Assembly (NCBI GenBank): GCA_035606355.1
Contig: DATNFO010000072.1
Span: forward strand, 44,374-108,373
Length of the DNA stretch: 64,000 nucleotides
From: Sulfopaludibacter sp035606355
GTDB taxonomy: Bacteria; Acidobacteriota; Terriglobia; Bryobacterales; Bryobacteraceae
Direction of reading: 5' to 3'
A model generated the notes under the pieces. That model had not been told where the DNA came from. It saw only the letters and a program-made list of their open reading frames with translations, and ran no database searches. Position numbers and translations under genes: made by a program. Of the stretch, positions 53,501 to 61,944 are shown piece by piece; positions within the stretch are counted from its first letter, which is position 1; the number at the start of each line of letters is the position of its first letter.

Positions 53501-55311
53501 TCATTGCCGATCAGGTGTATGGCACCAACGCCAGCGGTCAACCCTCTCTGGTGATCGGCGACTTCAATGGCGACGGTAACCCGGACATCGCCGTCGGCGA
53601 CGATTACGGCGGCGCTCTCCACGTGCTGCTCGGAAACCCCGGCGGCAGCTTCGCGCCTCCGGTCGATACACCCATGCCGGCGCCTTCCGTGGCAAAATTC
53701 TCGACCGCCGATTTCAATCAGGACGGCATCGCCGACCTCGCTGTGGCGCTTTACGGGCAAAGCCCGTTCGACCCCACCGGCGGCCTCGTATGCCTCTTCC
53801 AGGGCAATGGCAACGGCACATTCACCCAGATTTGGGTCTGCCAGGCCGCCCCCGGAGCCAGTGCCACCGTCACCGCCGATTTCAACTCCGACGGCGTGCC
53901 TGACTTCGCCTACGCTTACCAGGGCGGCCTCGTCGCGATGAGAATGGTCCAGCAGCCGGGCACGTATTCGCCGCTGATATTCTCTCCGATTCAGACCATG
54001 ACCACCGATAGCGATGCGATCGGCATCATCGCCGCCGATTTCAACGGCGACGGACGGATCGACCTCGCCGCCAACACGGGGCAGGCCAGGACAATGGACA
54101 TCTTCCTGATCGGCTCCCCCGTCTGGTCCATCCAAATGACTCACGTGGGAACGCCCACCATGGGAACGAACGGCGTGCAGTATCAGGTCAATATCAACAA
54201 CAACGGCACCCTCAGCAACGCGACTGTTGCATACGGTTCCGATTACACGCACGGTCTCATCACCGTAACCGAGATTCCAGTGGCGGGAATTACCATCACC
54301 GGGCTCTCCGGAAACGGTTGGACGTGTGACCTCACCACTCTCAAATGCACTCGTTCGGACGTATGGCCGGCGAATGCCACAATACCGCCGATCACCGTAA
54401 CGGCGACCGTGACGGCGGCAACCATCAGTAATCAGGTACAGGTCTCGGGCGGCGGCGCGCCTAATAGCCCGAAGGCGCAGGATACGGCCATCACCACTCC
54501 GAACACCGTGAAGCTGACGGTGCAAGGCGTTCCCACAGGAGCTGTGCAGGTGACGGTCGGCGGCACGGCCTACACGCTGCCCGCGATCATCGCGGTCCCG
54601 GTGGGTGTGCCGACCACCATATCGGTGGATCAGTACTCCAATCTCCCGGGCGGTTCCGGTACCAGGTATCGTTTCGTAAGCTGGAGCGACGGCGACTTCA
54701 TGCAGCATACCCTAACCCTCTCGGCGGATACCGTGTTGACCGCCAACTTCGTGGCGCAGTATCAGGTCACCACGAGCACTTATCCGGTGAGCGCGGGAAC
54801 CGTCACGGGAGCGGGCTGGTACGACGCAAACTCGCAGGTCACTGTCACGGCGACGCCCGCCTCCGGGTACGTCTTCACGCAATGGAGCGGTTTCACGGGC
54901 GGCACTTCGCCCTCGGCGACGTTCAAGATCACAGCCCCCACCGCTGCCGCCGCCAACTTCGCCGTCTCCGCGCCGGCACTGAGCTTCTCCATCGCCTCCA
55001 AGGCAGACGGAGCAGCTTCGCCGCAGCGAGTCTGGAATATCTCGGTCACCAATAAAGGACTCGGCACAGCACAGGGCGTGAAGGTCACGGCCGCGGTGGT
55101 GACGTTGCAATCGGGCGCAGGTCCGGTGACTTTGGTGACATCGCTTCCGGTCACGGTGGGCGACATTGCATCCGGCCAAAACGCGAGCGTCCCGCTGACG
55201 CTCAGTTTCCCGGCGACCACCCCCGCGACATTCGTCTCGCTGAAGCTCACGTTAACGGCGAATGGCGGCGCGTACACAGTTTCGCAGACATTGAGTCTGC
55301 AGGCACGGTAA
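47572..55311 (+). CDS. Giant secreted FG-GAP/VCBS and Ig-like repeat protein (2579 aa)
   Basis: A strong GGAGGG site precedes the ATG, and a signal peptide (MEIRTHNLGAAIAVLFAASA) starts the protein. Order: FG-GAP/VCBS calcium-loop repeats of the FNGDGVPDLA type (about 165-390), a CSLREA-like beta-helix start, a glycine-rich block (about 485-735), Ig-like Big_3-type domain, more FG-GAP repeats (about 930-1270), several DUF11-like domains (about 1290-1700), a second Big_3-like domain, further FG-GAP repeats (about 1820-2190) and a C-terminal run of InlB-type beta-repeats. The final ~100 residues look like a CARDB-type domain. Such proteins serve adhesion or surface binding. It is followed after 18 bp by a PEP-CTERM protein. 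Confidence 0.85.
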   Translation: MEIRTHNLGAAIAVLFAASAAVAQTPAHPQRHVAVVASNEGITARVDSPENQGSILLTGGGRILGYRPLNGGEARWSPSDLPPGTYTLRAVYQGVRSEPVRYRVPSHPVVRFGQDELLSNAAPHIKGLTSVSGDVVVLGRHGLYTVHRDANGHTETRGSAAVSLGDSFATADFNGDGVPDLASAGRGNVQVVFSQPDKRPRPPLSLAHGKDLIDLASGDFNGDGFADLALINRNTGEIRVFYGTADNRMEGPAEVRMPAGPVHVAAGDVNGDGLDDLIVAETSGLRITVIQGASSGFIAGATYPTEGVPAAVTIGDFSGDGKSQIAWLSTDGAIRIAGRAEVAGQAQAGTPFLIAADVDHDGRLDLVVANDASVRVLWGLDSSGARPAAVTAHTGGSFVVTSSADDGGGGTLRSLVAQAGGAAPATVTFSSAIGGATIKLQCGGNPGCAISLPPGVSIDGGGNNITVSGNNATRIFELNGNNRIANLTLVNGRAHGGDGGTGYLGGGGAAGMGGAAFVQGTGNQFSHVLFSANLAVGGNGGWSESSGFPKSGGGGGGLGGNGGQGSPGGTFLFLEASDGGGGGGFGGVLGGNGGDGGSELDVDVLEIFNGVLEFALAVGPEIEAEELSEIATTLVVDEGRDYEFTHLIDQGFLALGGNPSLTFSTEPSDGGPGGGGGGGGESYPLGMNGGFGGGGGGSADPLHGVGGRSIFGGGAGGGVDTRGIGRGGSAYGGAVFVYHGASVDFDSCTFQLNQAIGGSDGLKDGVIIGGQAASAGGGLFVAQHAKATINSAGTTLFNSNNSASVSNGFSGQLALPMTLTVGPSALILASTPVIMTASIQTSPLLAGLSAGGIVDFYDGETFLGAATLANGQAIFRGARLSSGAHQVRAVFVGDSGLSGFATAIVHVAWVPATPPTQAAKYFVPSVNSVMKGMVATDLNGDGLPDLAVVTYDGNLGARDSYLVTGIAKSDGTFSPFGAAAELDQVNPDGLTAGDFGGRGVASIATFGPDGIEIFPGDGAGSFLTRMSAGGYPGYTMFSADFDRDGHPDIASFSQSLSLFLGDPAGKMIGIAAPPAPSWAHIGAVAIADVNGDGIPDVIEGDTTVSEIWVDIGNGDGTFQNPFAYNVGGGVRDIAVGDFNGDGKPDLAVADASGISILLGNGNGTFQNIIPFTLSQALYGVKTGDFNGDGYDDIVVINTAFNNATICLSNGDGTFSAQTRVENSIGAPIVDFVVRDFNGDGTPDVAVLAADRFVHLLLSHPQYSLTMSRGTASFYQSQNAQYSVTVSSLTQYVGTLSVILTSGIPYQAGGNGWTCSGVVCSITGTFAPGQVPVLPVFFTVPATTSSYTFSAAMGAPALLSTSDTFTPLASNFTFTATPTQQYLFWDSPTAQLTVTLKNNNPVAFTGLQVTGTLPAFVTAGTLTGAGFQCQGLTCTIATLNANSTLTLTVPLSYSRQDQTVLSPSFSLAKQPIGGSLYQIVSQSATIQTAQRSKPALTVKPATATVSQGQQNVAFLITVTNTGGATVGPTTVTTTPGAGLTAVSMSGSGWTCSGTSCTTNTNLLPGVVYTIQANVNVSGSAPATVTESASLVTTGANASASGSAALNLANLVMRVTHAGTLSRGAPAVWSIMVSNASTLPSVAAISVTDMPPAGSTAVSLGGAGWNCDIPSLTSSRADTLQPGFSYPPISVNATLPNVSIAMTNTATLTGAGAPFSASDTAPYGLYSYVTLDSPSPSVANFGQAVKLTAEIGGAETNPTGSVIFLDNGNYAGAALVSGLTASYTTKSLSPGKHVFRAVYSGDPLSGPSASNFQTVAVNIATSNVGWEPFGSVPSGGRESPGPLVFDFNNDGIPDLALLSNEDFSVTFYKGKGDGTFQQTQVIHLDGGLSQAIAGDFNGDGLPDVAVSGQGGVYILLNAVLNGVNHFVFPAGTNNGNYSPTCLVGAMATGDFNLDGRVDIAAVNACGGVEILFGNGDGTIIADQVYGTNASGQPSLVIGDFNGDGNPDIAVGDDYGGALHVLLGNPGGSFAPPVDTPMPAPSVAKFSTADFNQDGIADLAVALYGQSPFDPTGGLVCLFQGNGNGTFTQIWVCQAAPGASATVTADFNSDGVPDFAYAYQGGLVAMRMVQQPGTYSPLIFSPIQTMTTDSDAIGIIAADFNGDGRIDLAANTGQARTMDIFLIGSPVWSIQMTHVGTPTMGTNGVQYQVNINNNGTLSNATVAYGSDYTHGLITVTEIPVAGITITGLSGNGWTCDLTTLKCTRSDVWPANATIPPITVTATVTAATISNQVQVSGGGAPNSPKAQDTAITTPNTVKLTVQGVPTGAVQVTVGGTAYTLPAIIAVPVGVPTTISVDQYSNLPGGSGTRYRFVSWSDGDFMQHTLTLSADTVLTANFVAQYQVTTSTYPVSAGTVTGAGWYDANSQVTVTATPASGYVFTQWSGFTGGTSPSATFKITAPTAAAANFAVSAPALSFSIASKADGAASPQRVWNISVTNKGLGTAQGVKVTAAVVTLQSGAGPVTLVTSLPVTVGDIASGQNASVPLTLSFPATTPATFVSLKLTLTANGGAYTVSQTLSLQAR
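49027..49770 (+). repeat. Glycine-rich (PGRS-like) low-complexity block in the giant gene
   Basis: Repeated GGNGG, GGGGG and GGAxG units with Ala, Asp and Ser interruptions, residues about 485-735. Composition resembles mycobacterial PE_PGRS and beta-helical autotransporter spacers. A 55-residue acidic non-glycine stretch (49370-49560) interrupts it. Confidence 0.75.
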
Positions 55312-55329
55312 CGAACAGGAGAACCTATC

Positions 55330-55965
55330 ATGAATCGACTTTCCATACTTCGAACAGCAGCGGTTGCACTTGCAGCGGCGGTTTGCGGACACGCCGGCTT
55401 ACTGACAGATCCTCCCGGACAACTGAGTCCCTCGTCGGGAGATCTCGCGGGCTTCAACGGTACCACCGTCAGTTGGGGCCTTCGTCTCTCCAATGACACC
55501 GTCGATCAGTGGTGGGTGTTCACGGGAGTTGCCTCGGACTACACGTCCACCGGGGCTCCGGGAGAAATTCCGGACGGGTCGAGCTTCTTCACGGACCTGC
55601 TCTTCCCCTACTTCTTCACGAATTTCTTTTTGAACAATACGGCGTTGGCGCCGGGCCAGGATCTGAATCTGCTATCCCCGGGATCGCCGGTGGATCTCGC
55701 GTCCTTCGCGATTTCTCCGACTGCCGATCCGGGTACGATTCCGGCTCAGCTCCACATCTTTTACGATTTCTACGATTCGAACCCATTCGATCCGGCGACC
55801 GGGTCGTCGGCGACGCAGTTAGGTAGCGATCAGTTCGATGTGGATACGACGGTTACAGCGTTGGGCCAGTTGCCACAGGGGTCGGCTGTGCCGGAACCGG
55901 GTGCGTTGTGGCTGATGGCCGGGGCCGGCCTGCTGTTCGCCGTTCGCCGGCGCGCTACTGCTTGA
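55330..55965 (+). CDS. PEP-CTERM sorting-domain protein
   Basis: 211 residues. The N-terminal signal peptide (LSILRTAAVALAAAVCGHA) is followed by a beta-rich body with many aromatic residues. The end has the PEP-CTERM tripartite signal: VPEPGALWLMAGAGLLFAVR and a basic RRRA tail. Such proteins are recognised by an exosortase and attached to or released from the cell surface, often in exopolysaccharide-forming bacteria. It starts 18 bp after the giant protein with an AGGAG site, so both are probably cotranscribed and may work together at the surface. Its 3' end overlaps the convergent peptidase gene by 11 bp. Confidence 0.88.
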   Translation: MNRLSILRTAAVALAAAVCGHAGLLTDPPGQLSPSSGDLAGFNGTTVSWGLRLSNDTVDQWWVFTGVASDYTSTGAPGEIPDGSSFFTDLLFPYFFTNFFLNNTALAPGQDLNLLSPGSPVDLASFAISPTADPGTIPAQLHIFYDFYDSNPFDPATGSSATQLGSDQFDVDTTVTALGQLPQGSAVPEPGALWLMAGAGLLFAVRRRATA

Positions 55966-57592
55966 CGACGTCCACGTAATAGTGGTCGGTATCGACAGTG
56001 AAATCCGCTTTGCCGATTGGCGTCTTCATGGTCTGCCATTCCGCGGTCGGGCGGACGATCTGCCATTTGCCGGGAGCGCCCACCTTCACCGGCATCGCAA
56101 AGCCGGCGGCGTCGGCCTTCCAGCGATATTGCACCGTGCCCTGCGCATCATCGAATTTCAATTCGAGCGCGGGGAGCGCGGCGTGGCGGAGGTATTCATC
56201 GAAGATGGGCGTCAGATCCATCTTCAGAGACCGGTTGAAGTAATCGACTACATCCTCGGTGAGAATGGTTCGATATTTGAAGTGCTGGTAAAAATCGTGG
56301 AGCAGCGCCCACCAGCGCTTGTCGTCATTGACCACGCTGCGCAGCGTGTTCAGGAATAGCGCGCCCTTGAAGTACTGATCCTGCTGCGGCGTGCGGTTGA
56401 CACCGCGCTCTGTGATGATCGGCTGGCGGTTGCGGACCTTCGGCTTATAGCCGTTGAGGTACTTGATTGCGTCATCGTGCCCGAAGGTGTATTCCACATA
56501 GAGCGCTTCCAGGTAAGTGGCCCAGCCTTCGTGAATCCACATGTCGGACACGTCGGCCGCGGTGATGCTGTTGCCGAACCATTCGTGCGCGCTTTCGTGA
56601 ATGATGATGAAGTCGAATTTCGGACTGATGCCGACGCCCGTCCAATCGCGCTCCAGATATCCGTTCGCGAAGTGGTTGCCATAAGTGACGGCGCTCTGAT
56701 GCTCCATGCCGGAGTAAGGCGCTTCAATCAACTTATAGCCGTCTTTGGCGAACGGGTATTCGCCGAGATAATGCTGGTAGGCTTCCAGCATTCCCTTTGC
56801 CTGCACGAACTGTTTCTTCGCCTTATCGAGATCTTCGGGAAGCGCGTAGAAATCAAGCGGCACATTGCCAAGCCGGTCGGAGAAGTGTTCGTATTTGCCG
56901 ATATTGAGCGACACATCGTAGTTATTGATGGGATATTGCACCAGCCAGTCCCATCGTGTGTAACCGTCGCCCAGATCGGTCTTGCCTACGAACTTGCCAT
57001 TCGAAACATCCACCAGATCGTTCGGTATCGCCACGCTGATTTGCATGTTCTCTACTTCATCGCGCCACTGGTCTTTGTTCGGCCACCAGAGGCTGGCCCC
57101 GGTGCCTTCGCATGCGGTATTGATCCACGGCCGGCCGGCGGGGTCTTTGCGGAATGCGATGCCGCCAAAGCGCCCGGTTTCGAGCGGATGGCCCGAGTAA
57201 TAGAAGTCGATGGAGTAAGTCCGGCCCGCGTGGAGAGTTTCCGGGAAATCAACGAAAACGGCGCCGGAGTCGCGCTCGTACTTCAGCTCAGTGCTGCCCA
57301 GGAGGATCTTGTCCACCTGAAGCGCTTCATGCAGGTCGAGTTGAATGCGCGCCGCATCCTGCAGCATCTTGAAGCGGATGGTCACTTTTCCGCTGATGGT
57401 CTTCAGCTCGGGATTGAGCCGTATATCGAGATGGTAGAAGAGCAGGTCGTTATTCGCGCGGTACGGCCCGTATGCGCCCCGCAAAATATCGGCGTGAGTG
57501 GGCTCCGCGGGCCGCGCGACGGGTTGTGCAAACAGCGGCAGCGAGGCCGAAAGCATCAACAGAATGGGCAATCGCGAATTCATGAACGTCAC
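55955..57592 (-). CDS. M1-family metallopeptidase, secreted
   Basis: 545 residues with a signal peptide (LPILLMLSASLPLFAQ). The M1 fold is evident: an N-terminal beta domain (LFYHLDIRLNPELKTISGKV), a GGIAFRKDPAG loop, the substrate-sensing GMEHQSAVTYG (GAMEN-like) and the zinc site HESAHEWFGN with Glu in MWIHEGWATYLEALY. It is shorter than typical aminopeptidase N because the C-terminal helical domain is missing. It overlaps the upstream S9 peptidase start by ATGA coupling. Together they form a peptide-degrading pair. Confidence 0.9.
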   Translation of the reverse strand: MTFMNSRLPILLMLSASLPLFAQPVARPAEPTHADILRGAYGPYRANNDLLFYHLDIRLNPELKTISGKVTIRFKMLQDAARIQLDLHEALQVDKILLGSTELKYERDSGAVFVDFPETLHAGRTYSIDFYYSGHPLETGRFGGIAFRKDPAGRPWINTACEGTGASLWWPNKDQWRDEVENMQISVAIPNDLVDVSNGKFVGKTDLGDGYTRWDWLVQYPINNYDVSLNIGKYEHFSDRLGNVPLDFYALPEDLDKAKKQFVQAKGMLEAYQHYLGEYPFAKDGYKLIEAPYSGMEHQSAVTYGNHFANGYLERDWTGVGISPKFDFIIIHESAHEWFGNSITAADVSDMWIHEGWATYLEALYVEYTFGHDDAIKYLNGYKPKVRNRQPIITERGVNRTPQQDQYFKGALFLNTLRSVVNDDKRWWALLHDFYQHFKYRTILTEDVVDYFNRSLKMDLTPIFDEYLRHAALPALELKFDDAQGTVQYRWKADAAGFAMPVKVGAPGKWQIVRPTAEWQTMKTPIGKADFTVDTDHYYVDVVKQ

Positions 57593-59889
57593 CTCGGTCC
57601 CGCCGGCAAATACTCTTCGAAGAAGCCGTAGCGCAGCGTATCCAGGTGCACGGGATCGGAGCCCTGCACGCCGTGCCGCCGGTTCGGATACTCCATGAAG
57701 TGAAATTGCTTGTTGAGCGAGATCAGCTTATTCAGCAGCCGCTGCGTGCCCTGAAAATGGACGTTGTCGTCGCCCGTGCCGTGCACGATCAGCAATTTGC
57801 CTTTGAGGCCTTCGGCGTAGCTGATGGGGGAGCCATCGTGGTAGCCCTTGGCATTGTCTGCCGGGAGTCCCATGTAGCGTTCCTGATAAATGGTGTCATA
57901 GAGCGCCTGGTCCGCAACGGGAGCGCCGGCAACTCCGACGCTGTAGAGATCGGGGAAGCGGAACATCAGGTTGAGCGTCATGGAACCGCCGCCGCTCCAG
58001 CCGAACACGCCTACTCGCGTGAGGTCCACATAAGGGTGCGTCGCCGCGAGGCCGCGCAATGCATCGGCCTGCTCCTGCGATGCGAGCACGCCAACGGAGC
58101 CATAGATCACTTTGCGCCAGTGGCGGCCTTTCGGGGACGGTGTGCCGCTGTTATCGAAACTGGCCACCAGGTACCCATCGTCTGCAAGCGCGGCCATGAG
58201 CATGCGGTTGTTGCCGCCCCAACTATCGTTCACCGTGGAAGACGCGGGCTCGCCGTACACGTTGATGATGATCGGATACTTGCGGCTGGGGTCGAACTTC
58301 GAGGGCCGAATCAGCCAGCCGTCGATGGTAGTATCGTGGCCGACCGGAATGTGCACCATTTCGGTGCGTCCGGCAAGAATCGGCGACACCTTGGCTTTCA
58401 GTGCTGCGTTGTCGTTCAGCACACGCACCACCTTGTGATCGGGCAGGCTGACCAGGTCGGATTCGCCCGGCGAGTTGAATGTCGAAACGGTATGGAATGC
58501 CCAGTGCGCGTCCGGTGAGATGTCGTATGTATGGGTGCCCGGCTGGCCGGACGGCGTGACGCGCTCGGTCTTCGAGCCATCGAGGCGCGCGCGATAGAGA
58601 TACCGCTGCGTGCCGTTCTCCGGCGACGCGATGAAGTACAGCCAGCCGCCCGGTTCATCCACGGCGGCGATTGACACCAGGTCGAAGGGTTCGGTGGTGA
58701 TGCGGCGCGCATCGCCGGTCAGCGACACCGCGTAGACGTGGCGCCACCCGTCGCGCTCGCTGGTGAAGAGGAAGCGTCGGCCGCCTTCGATCCAACGAAG
58801 ATTGCGGTTCACTTCCACCCATGCGTCATCTTTGTCCTGGAAAATCTGGCGCAGGTCGCCGGTATCCGGATTCGCGAGGAATACGGTGTTCGTATTCTGC
58901 AGCCGGTTCATGTGCTGCAGGATGACGTGGTTGTCCGCGGTCCACTCCATATCCGGAATGTATGTGTTGCGTGGGTCGCCGGGCGTTTTTAACCAGCGGG
59001 TAGGCCCTCCGGTGGCGTTCACGACGCCTACGCGAACGGCGGCGTTCTTCTGCCCGGGCTTCGGATATTTGTATTTGGTGATGATGGGATAGAGCGCGTC
59101 CGTGTAGTTGATGAGCGCGAATTCGGGCACGCCGCTCTGGTCGAATTGATAGTAGGCGATTTTCGAGCCGTCGGGACTCCAGTGGAAGCAATCGGCGAGC
59201 CCGAACTCTTCGTTGTTTACCCAATCCGAAGTGCCGTCAATGAGGTCGTCGGTGGCGTCGGAAGTAAGCTGCCGCAGCGCGCCGGTCGCGATCTCTTCCA
59301 CGTAGAGGTTGTATTTCGGCAATGCGCCCGCCGTGGGATGCGGATCGCCCAGGTAGGCGACGCTCTTGCCGTCGGGCGAGAACTTGGCGAAAAGAAGGCC
59401 GCCGGTGGAATGAGCCGCCAGTTTGTGCCACGAGTTGTCGTGCTTGTCCAGCACCCAATAATCGCTGGCCGTCTTGCGGATCATGACGGTGCGCGGATTG
59501 GTCGCGAAGAGCAGTTCCTGCCCGTCGGCCGACGCGGTGCCGCCGGCGAGAGCGCGGTCCATGCCCGGCGGGCGGTTCGAGGGCTCCGCCGGCAATTGCC
59601 GGCGCTCGGCGGTGGCGGTATCGATGCGGAAGCGCTGCATGGCGCCGCCATCGCCCGGTTCGGTGGCGGCGTAAGCCGTTCCGCCGTCCAGCCATCGGCC
59701 GCTGCCGGCTCCCCGTCCTCCGCGTCCGCCGGCTCCGCGTCCGCCGCCTGCGCCCCCGCTGAATTCGCCGGAGTTGATGCGGCGCATCCATTGGGTTAGA
59801 TTCTGAGAAAGCTGTGCGCCGGCGATGGGGGCGAACCAGAGGAGGGCTGCAAACGCGGCACCGCCAACAAGCGCGATTCTCTTCGGCAT
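57589..59889 (-). CDS. S9 prolyl oligopeptidase-family peptidase (DPP IV type)
   Basis: 766 residues from the ATG at 59889 with signal peptide MPKRIALVGGAAFAALLWFA; a longer frame to 60006 is rejected because its extension is Arg-rich and lacks a start signal. A Gly/Arg-rich patch (about 40-60) precedes a beta-propeller (YWVLDKHDNSWHKLAAHSTG, PDGSKIAYYQFDQSGVPEF). The C-terminal alpha/beta hydrolase has the nucleophile Ser in GWSGGGSM, the Asp in GTGDDNVH and the His in NRRHGVQG. DPP IV-type enzymes remove dipeptides from peptide N-termini. It is translationally coupled to the M1 peptidase gene. Confidence 0.9.
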   Translation of the reverse strand: MPKRIALVGGAAFAALLWFAPIAGAQLSQNLTQWMRRINSGEFSGGAGGGRGAGGRGGRGAGSGRWLDGGTAYAATEPGDGGAMQRFRIDTATAERRQLPAEPSNRPPGMDRALAGGTASADGQELLFATNPRTVMIRKTASDYWVLDKHDNSWHKLAAHSTGGLLFAKFSPDGKSVAYLGDPHPTAGALPKYNLYVEEIATGALRQLTSDATDDLIDGTSDWVNNEEFGLADCFHWSPDGSKIAYYQFDQSGVPEFALINYTDALYPIITKYKYPKPGQKNAAVRVGVVNATGGPTRWLKTPGDPRNTYIPDMEWTADNHVILQHMNRLQNTNTVFLANPDTGDLRQIFQDKDDAWVEVNRNLRWIEGGRRFLFTSERDGWRHVYAVSLTGDARRITTEPFDLVSIAAVDEPGGWLYFIASPENGTQRYLYRARLDGSKTERVTPSGQPGTHTYDISPDAHWAFHTVSTFNSPGESDLVSLPDHKVVRVLNDNAALKAKVSPILAGRTEMVHIPVGHDTTIDGWLIRPSKFDPSRKYPIIINVYGEPASSTVNDSWGGNNRMLMAALADDGYLVASFDNSGTPSPKGRHWRKVIYGSVGVLASQEQADALRGLAATHPYVDLTRVGVFGWSGGGSMTLNLMFRFPDLYSVGVAGAPVADQALYDTIYQERYMGLPADNAKGYHDGSPISYAEGLKGKLLIVHGTGDDNVHFQGTQRLLNKLISLNKQFHFMEYPNRRHGVQGSDPVHLDTLRYGFFEEYLPAGPR

Positions 59890-59944
59890 GCAGACGGTAT
59901 AACACGATTCGCGCGGCCGGCGCGGAGATCCGCGGCAAACCTCT

Positions 59945-60307
59945 CTAGCGCGCGAGACCCGCCGTTTTGAATTCGTGGCGCAGGATTCGTAGCGCTGTGC
60001 GGCCATCCCCGGTCCGTACGACGGTTGCTTCCACAGCGAGGGCGAGGCTGATTGTGCCGTCCAGAAGTGCGGGCCACCGGATCGAGAGTTCGACGGCTGC
60101 GCCCACTGGAAGTTCGCGATCCAAGACGCAATTCAGCCCGCGGCTGGACAGGTTCACCGTGGTGCCGGCGCCCTCAGCCCGGATGACCCGGTCCTGAAGA
60201 CACCGCCACTTGAGCGGGAGTGCCATTGGATAGCGATTCTGAGTCCGGCGGCACCCGGATGATCCGGGAGGCTCTGCACGGGTCGGGAGGATGCATTGCA
60301 TTTCCAT
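59945..60307 (-). CDS. PilZ-domain protein
   Basis: 120 residues from the ATG at 60307. A longer frame beginning at a TTG (60373) is rejected because that TTG is part of the -35 box. The sequence has PilZ features: an Arg-rich N-terminal patch (RRTQNRYPMALPLKWRC), TVNLSSRGL in place of DxSxxG, and beta-strands VEATVVRTG and ALRILRHEF. PilZ domains bind cyclic di-GMP and adjust motility, surface polysaccharides or enzyme activity. No partner is visible next to it. Confidence 0.72.
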   Translation of the reverse strand: MEMQCILPTRAEPPGSSGCRRTQNRYPMALPLKWRCLQDRVIRAEGAGTTVNLSSRGLNCVLDRELPVGAAVELSIRWPALLDGTISLALAVEATVVRTGDGRTALRILRHEFKTAGLAR

Positions 60308-60345
60308 GGGTTCGAGTGTGGTTCCTAGCGACTCTTTACCTGATG

Positions 60346-60373
60346 ACTCTAGCGTAGAGACCGGCAAAGTCAA
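60346..60373 (-). promoter_or_regulatory. Promoter of the PilZ gene
   Basis: On the minus strand, TTGACT (60368-60373) and TAGAGT (60346-60351) are separated by 16 bp. The ATG at 60307 lies 38 bp downstream of the -10 box, which supports it as the true start. Confidence 0.6.
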
Positions 60374-60679
60374 CGCTCGAAAACACCCTGTCTTTGGAGT
60401 GCCCGGGGGAGATAACCAAAATTACGAGCTGGATGTAAACGGGATGATGTAGGCCGGTGGCAACTTTCGCCAGCCGATGGAGATTCGCAGCGATGCCGGA
60501 ATCCGGGGCCCGTCCTCATTTCATGTCGAAAATGGGCTGCATATGGGTGATGATCGGGGGTATCTGCTTTCGCTCAAAGAGAAACTTCATCGGATGGAAC
60601 GAATCGGGTTCGGACACAGTTTTGGCACCGTGAAAAAGCACGGGCGCGAGGGTCGACGCGACGAGCAGGACACTGGGCG
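60374..60679. other. 306-bp gap without a recognisable gene
   Basis: A 68-codon forward frame (60477-60683) fills most of it, but it has no ribosome-binding site and no family resemblance, and it overlaps the stop of the convergent gene. I see no clear repeat here. Confidence 0.5.
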
Positions 60680-61855
60680 CTAATTACCGAATAGGTCTGG
60701 TGCCTTGTCCACGGCGGGGTCGTCTTTAGTGCAGTCGGCCCACGGGTGGTCGGACGCCCCGACCATTTTAAATCGGAAGGGTAGAAGCCCGCGGATAAGG
60801 AAGTAGTGAACAGTCGAGTGAGGATCGGCGCCAGGATTAGTCGCGACTTGCCAGAGATCTGGGTGGAGCGTGCAGTGGCGGGTAGGAGACGTGAACTCAG
60901 AGTCGGTTCCTTTATAGCGCTCGTGCAACGCTTTCAAACTCGCGCGCTTGGTTTGATCTGTCCGCTCTGAGACTTCTTTCCACGCATGGCGCAACCAGAA
61001 GGAGACGAAGTCCTGAGGCGTCAGCGCCACCGGATCAGTTCGGCGAAGATTATCGTTTTCGACAACATAGTGCTGGATCTCGGGGACGCGCATGGCATCG
61101 TCAGCGATGACTTGAAATTCGATAAGAACTTCCTTTTTATAGGCGCGCGCATGAATGGGAGCGGCAATATCCGCCTGCTCACTCCCGTCCAGAAGCAGGC
61201 GCGCATCCGGATACTTGGATTTTGTCTGCCATACGCGATAGTAGACGGGCTGCCATACGGAGCTACACCATGGGAAGACGCCGGTCGTGACAATCACATG
61301 CTCGGCATGGTCGGATTTGGGGTGCCAATCCGACGGTGAGATCTTGACATCGACAAGTCGCTGCGGAAAATAAGTCTTTTCCTCGTACTTCGTCTGTTCA
61401 CTTTCCCAGACTCGGCGCCAACGCCCGTCAGTCGACTCATAGATGTACGCCGAATCATCGGTCCCGCAGGTCTGGACACCGATTGATGTGCGTACCACCA
61501 GAAAGCCGGATTGCATGTCGAGGGCAACGCGGTCAAGATACCCAAGCGGGTTCTGTAGGCATGTTGAGTTTTGAAGGCAGAAGAGGTCAGCCTGACTTAG
61601 TTCGTCGTTGATTTGCTCCTCAAGAACTGAGGGATTAATCGTCCAACGCCCATTTTTCCATTGCATCCCCGACATGCGGAATTCGATCCAGTCGCGGAGT
61701 TCATGTTTGATGGTTGTTAATGGCGGCGTTGCGCCTCGGGCCTCGGTGATCGGCGATGTTCGCATCGGGACCAAGATCGCGTGGATCCCAGCCAAGCGAT
61801 CGTCTGCGGCGCTGAGCACTGAGCCGAACAGCAAGATGAGAGCCAACCTGCCCAT
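60680..61855 (-). CDS. Hypothetical secreted protein (391 aa)
   Basis: I do not recognise this protein. A signal peptide (MGRLALILLFGSVLSAADD) suggests export. The body has scattered Cys residues (FCLQNSTCLQNP, QTCGTDDS), many Trp residues and a mixed alpha/beta appearance, with SDHAEHVIVTTGVFPWCSSV in the middle. Lower GC and more even codon use than the neighbouring peptidase genes hint at later acquisition, and it lies next to the mobile-element remains at 61945. No operon partners. Confidence 0.6.
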   Translation of the reverse strand: MGRLALILLFGSVLSAADDRLAGIHAILVPMRTSPITEARGATPPLTTIKHELRDWIEFRMSGMQWKNGRWTINPSVLEEQINDELSQADLFCLQNSTCLQNPLGYLDRVALDMQSGFLVVRTSIGVQTCGTDDSAYIYESTDGRWRRVWESEQTKYEEKTYFPQRLVDVKISPSDWHPKSDHAEHVIVTTGVFPWCSSVWQPVYYRVWQTKSKYPDARLLLDGSEQADIAAPIHARAYKKEVLIEFQVIADDAMRVPEIQHYVVENDNLRRTDPVALTPQDFVSFWLRHAWKEVSERTDQTKRASLKALHERYKGTDSEFTSPTRHCTLHPDLWQVATNPGADPHSTVHYFLIRGLLPFRFKMVGASDHPWADCTKDDPAVDKAPDLFGN

Positions 61856-61944
61856 TTGACGATAATGCTAACGCATAGCGGTGTGGCAGGCGATACAGGA
61901 ACACCCGACCGTATAGTCCCCAGGAGTCTCTGCCCTGCAACTCA

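Noticed and set aside
60477..60683. 68-codon forward gene
   Set aside because: No ribosome-binding site, no recognisable features and it overlaps the stop of the convergent gene.
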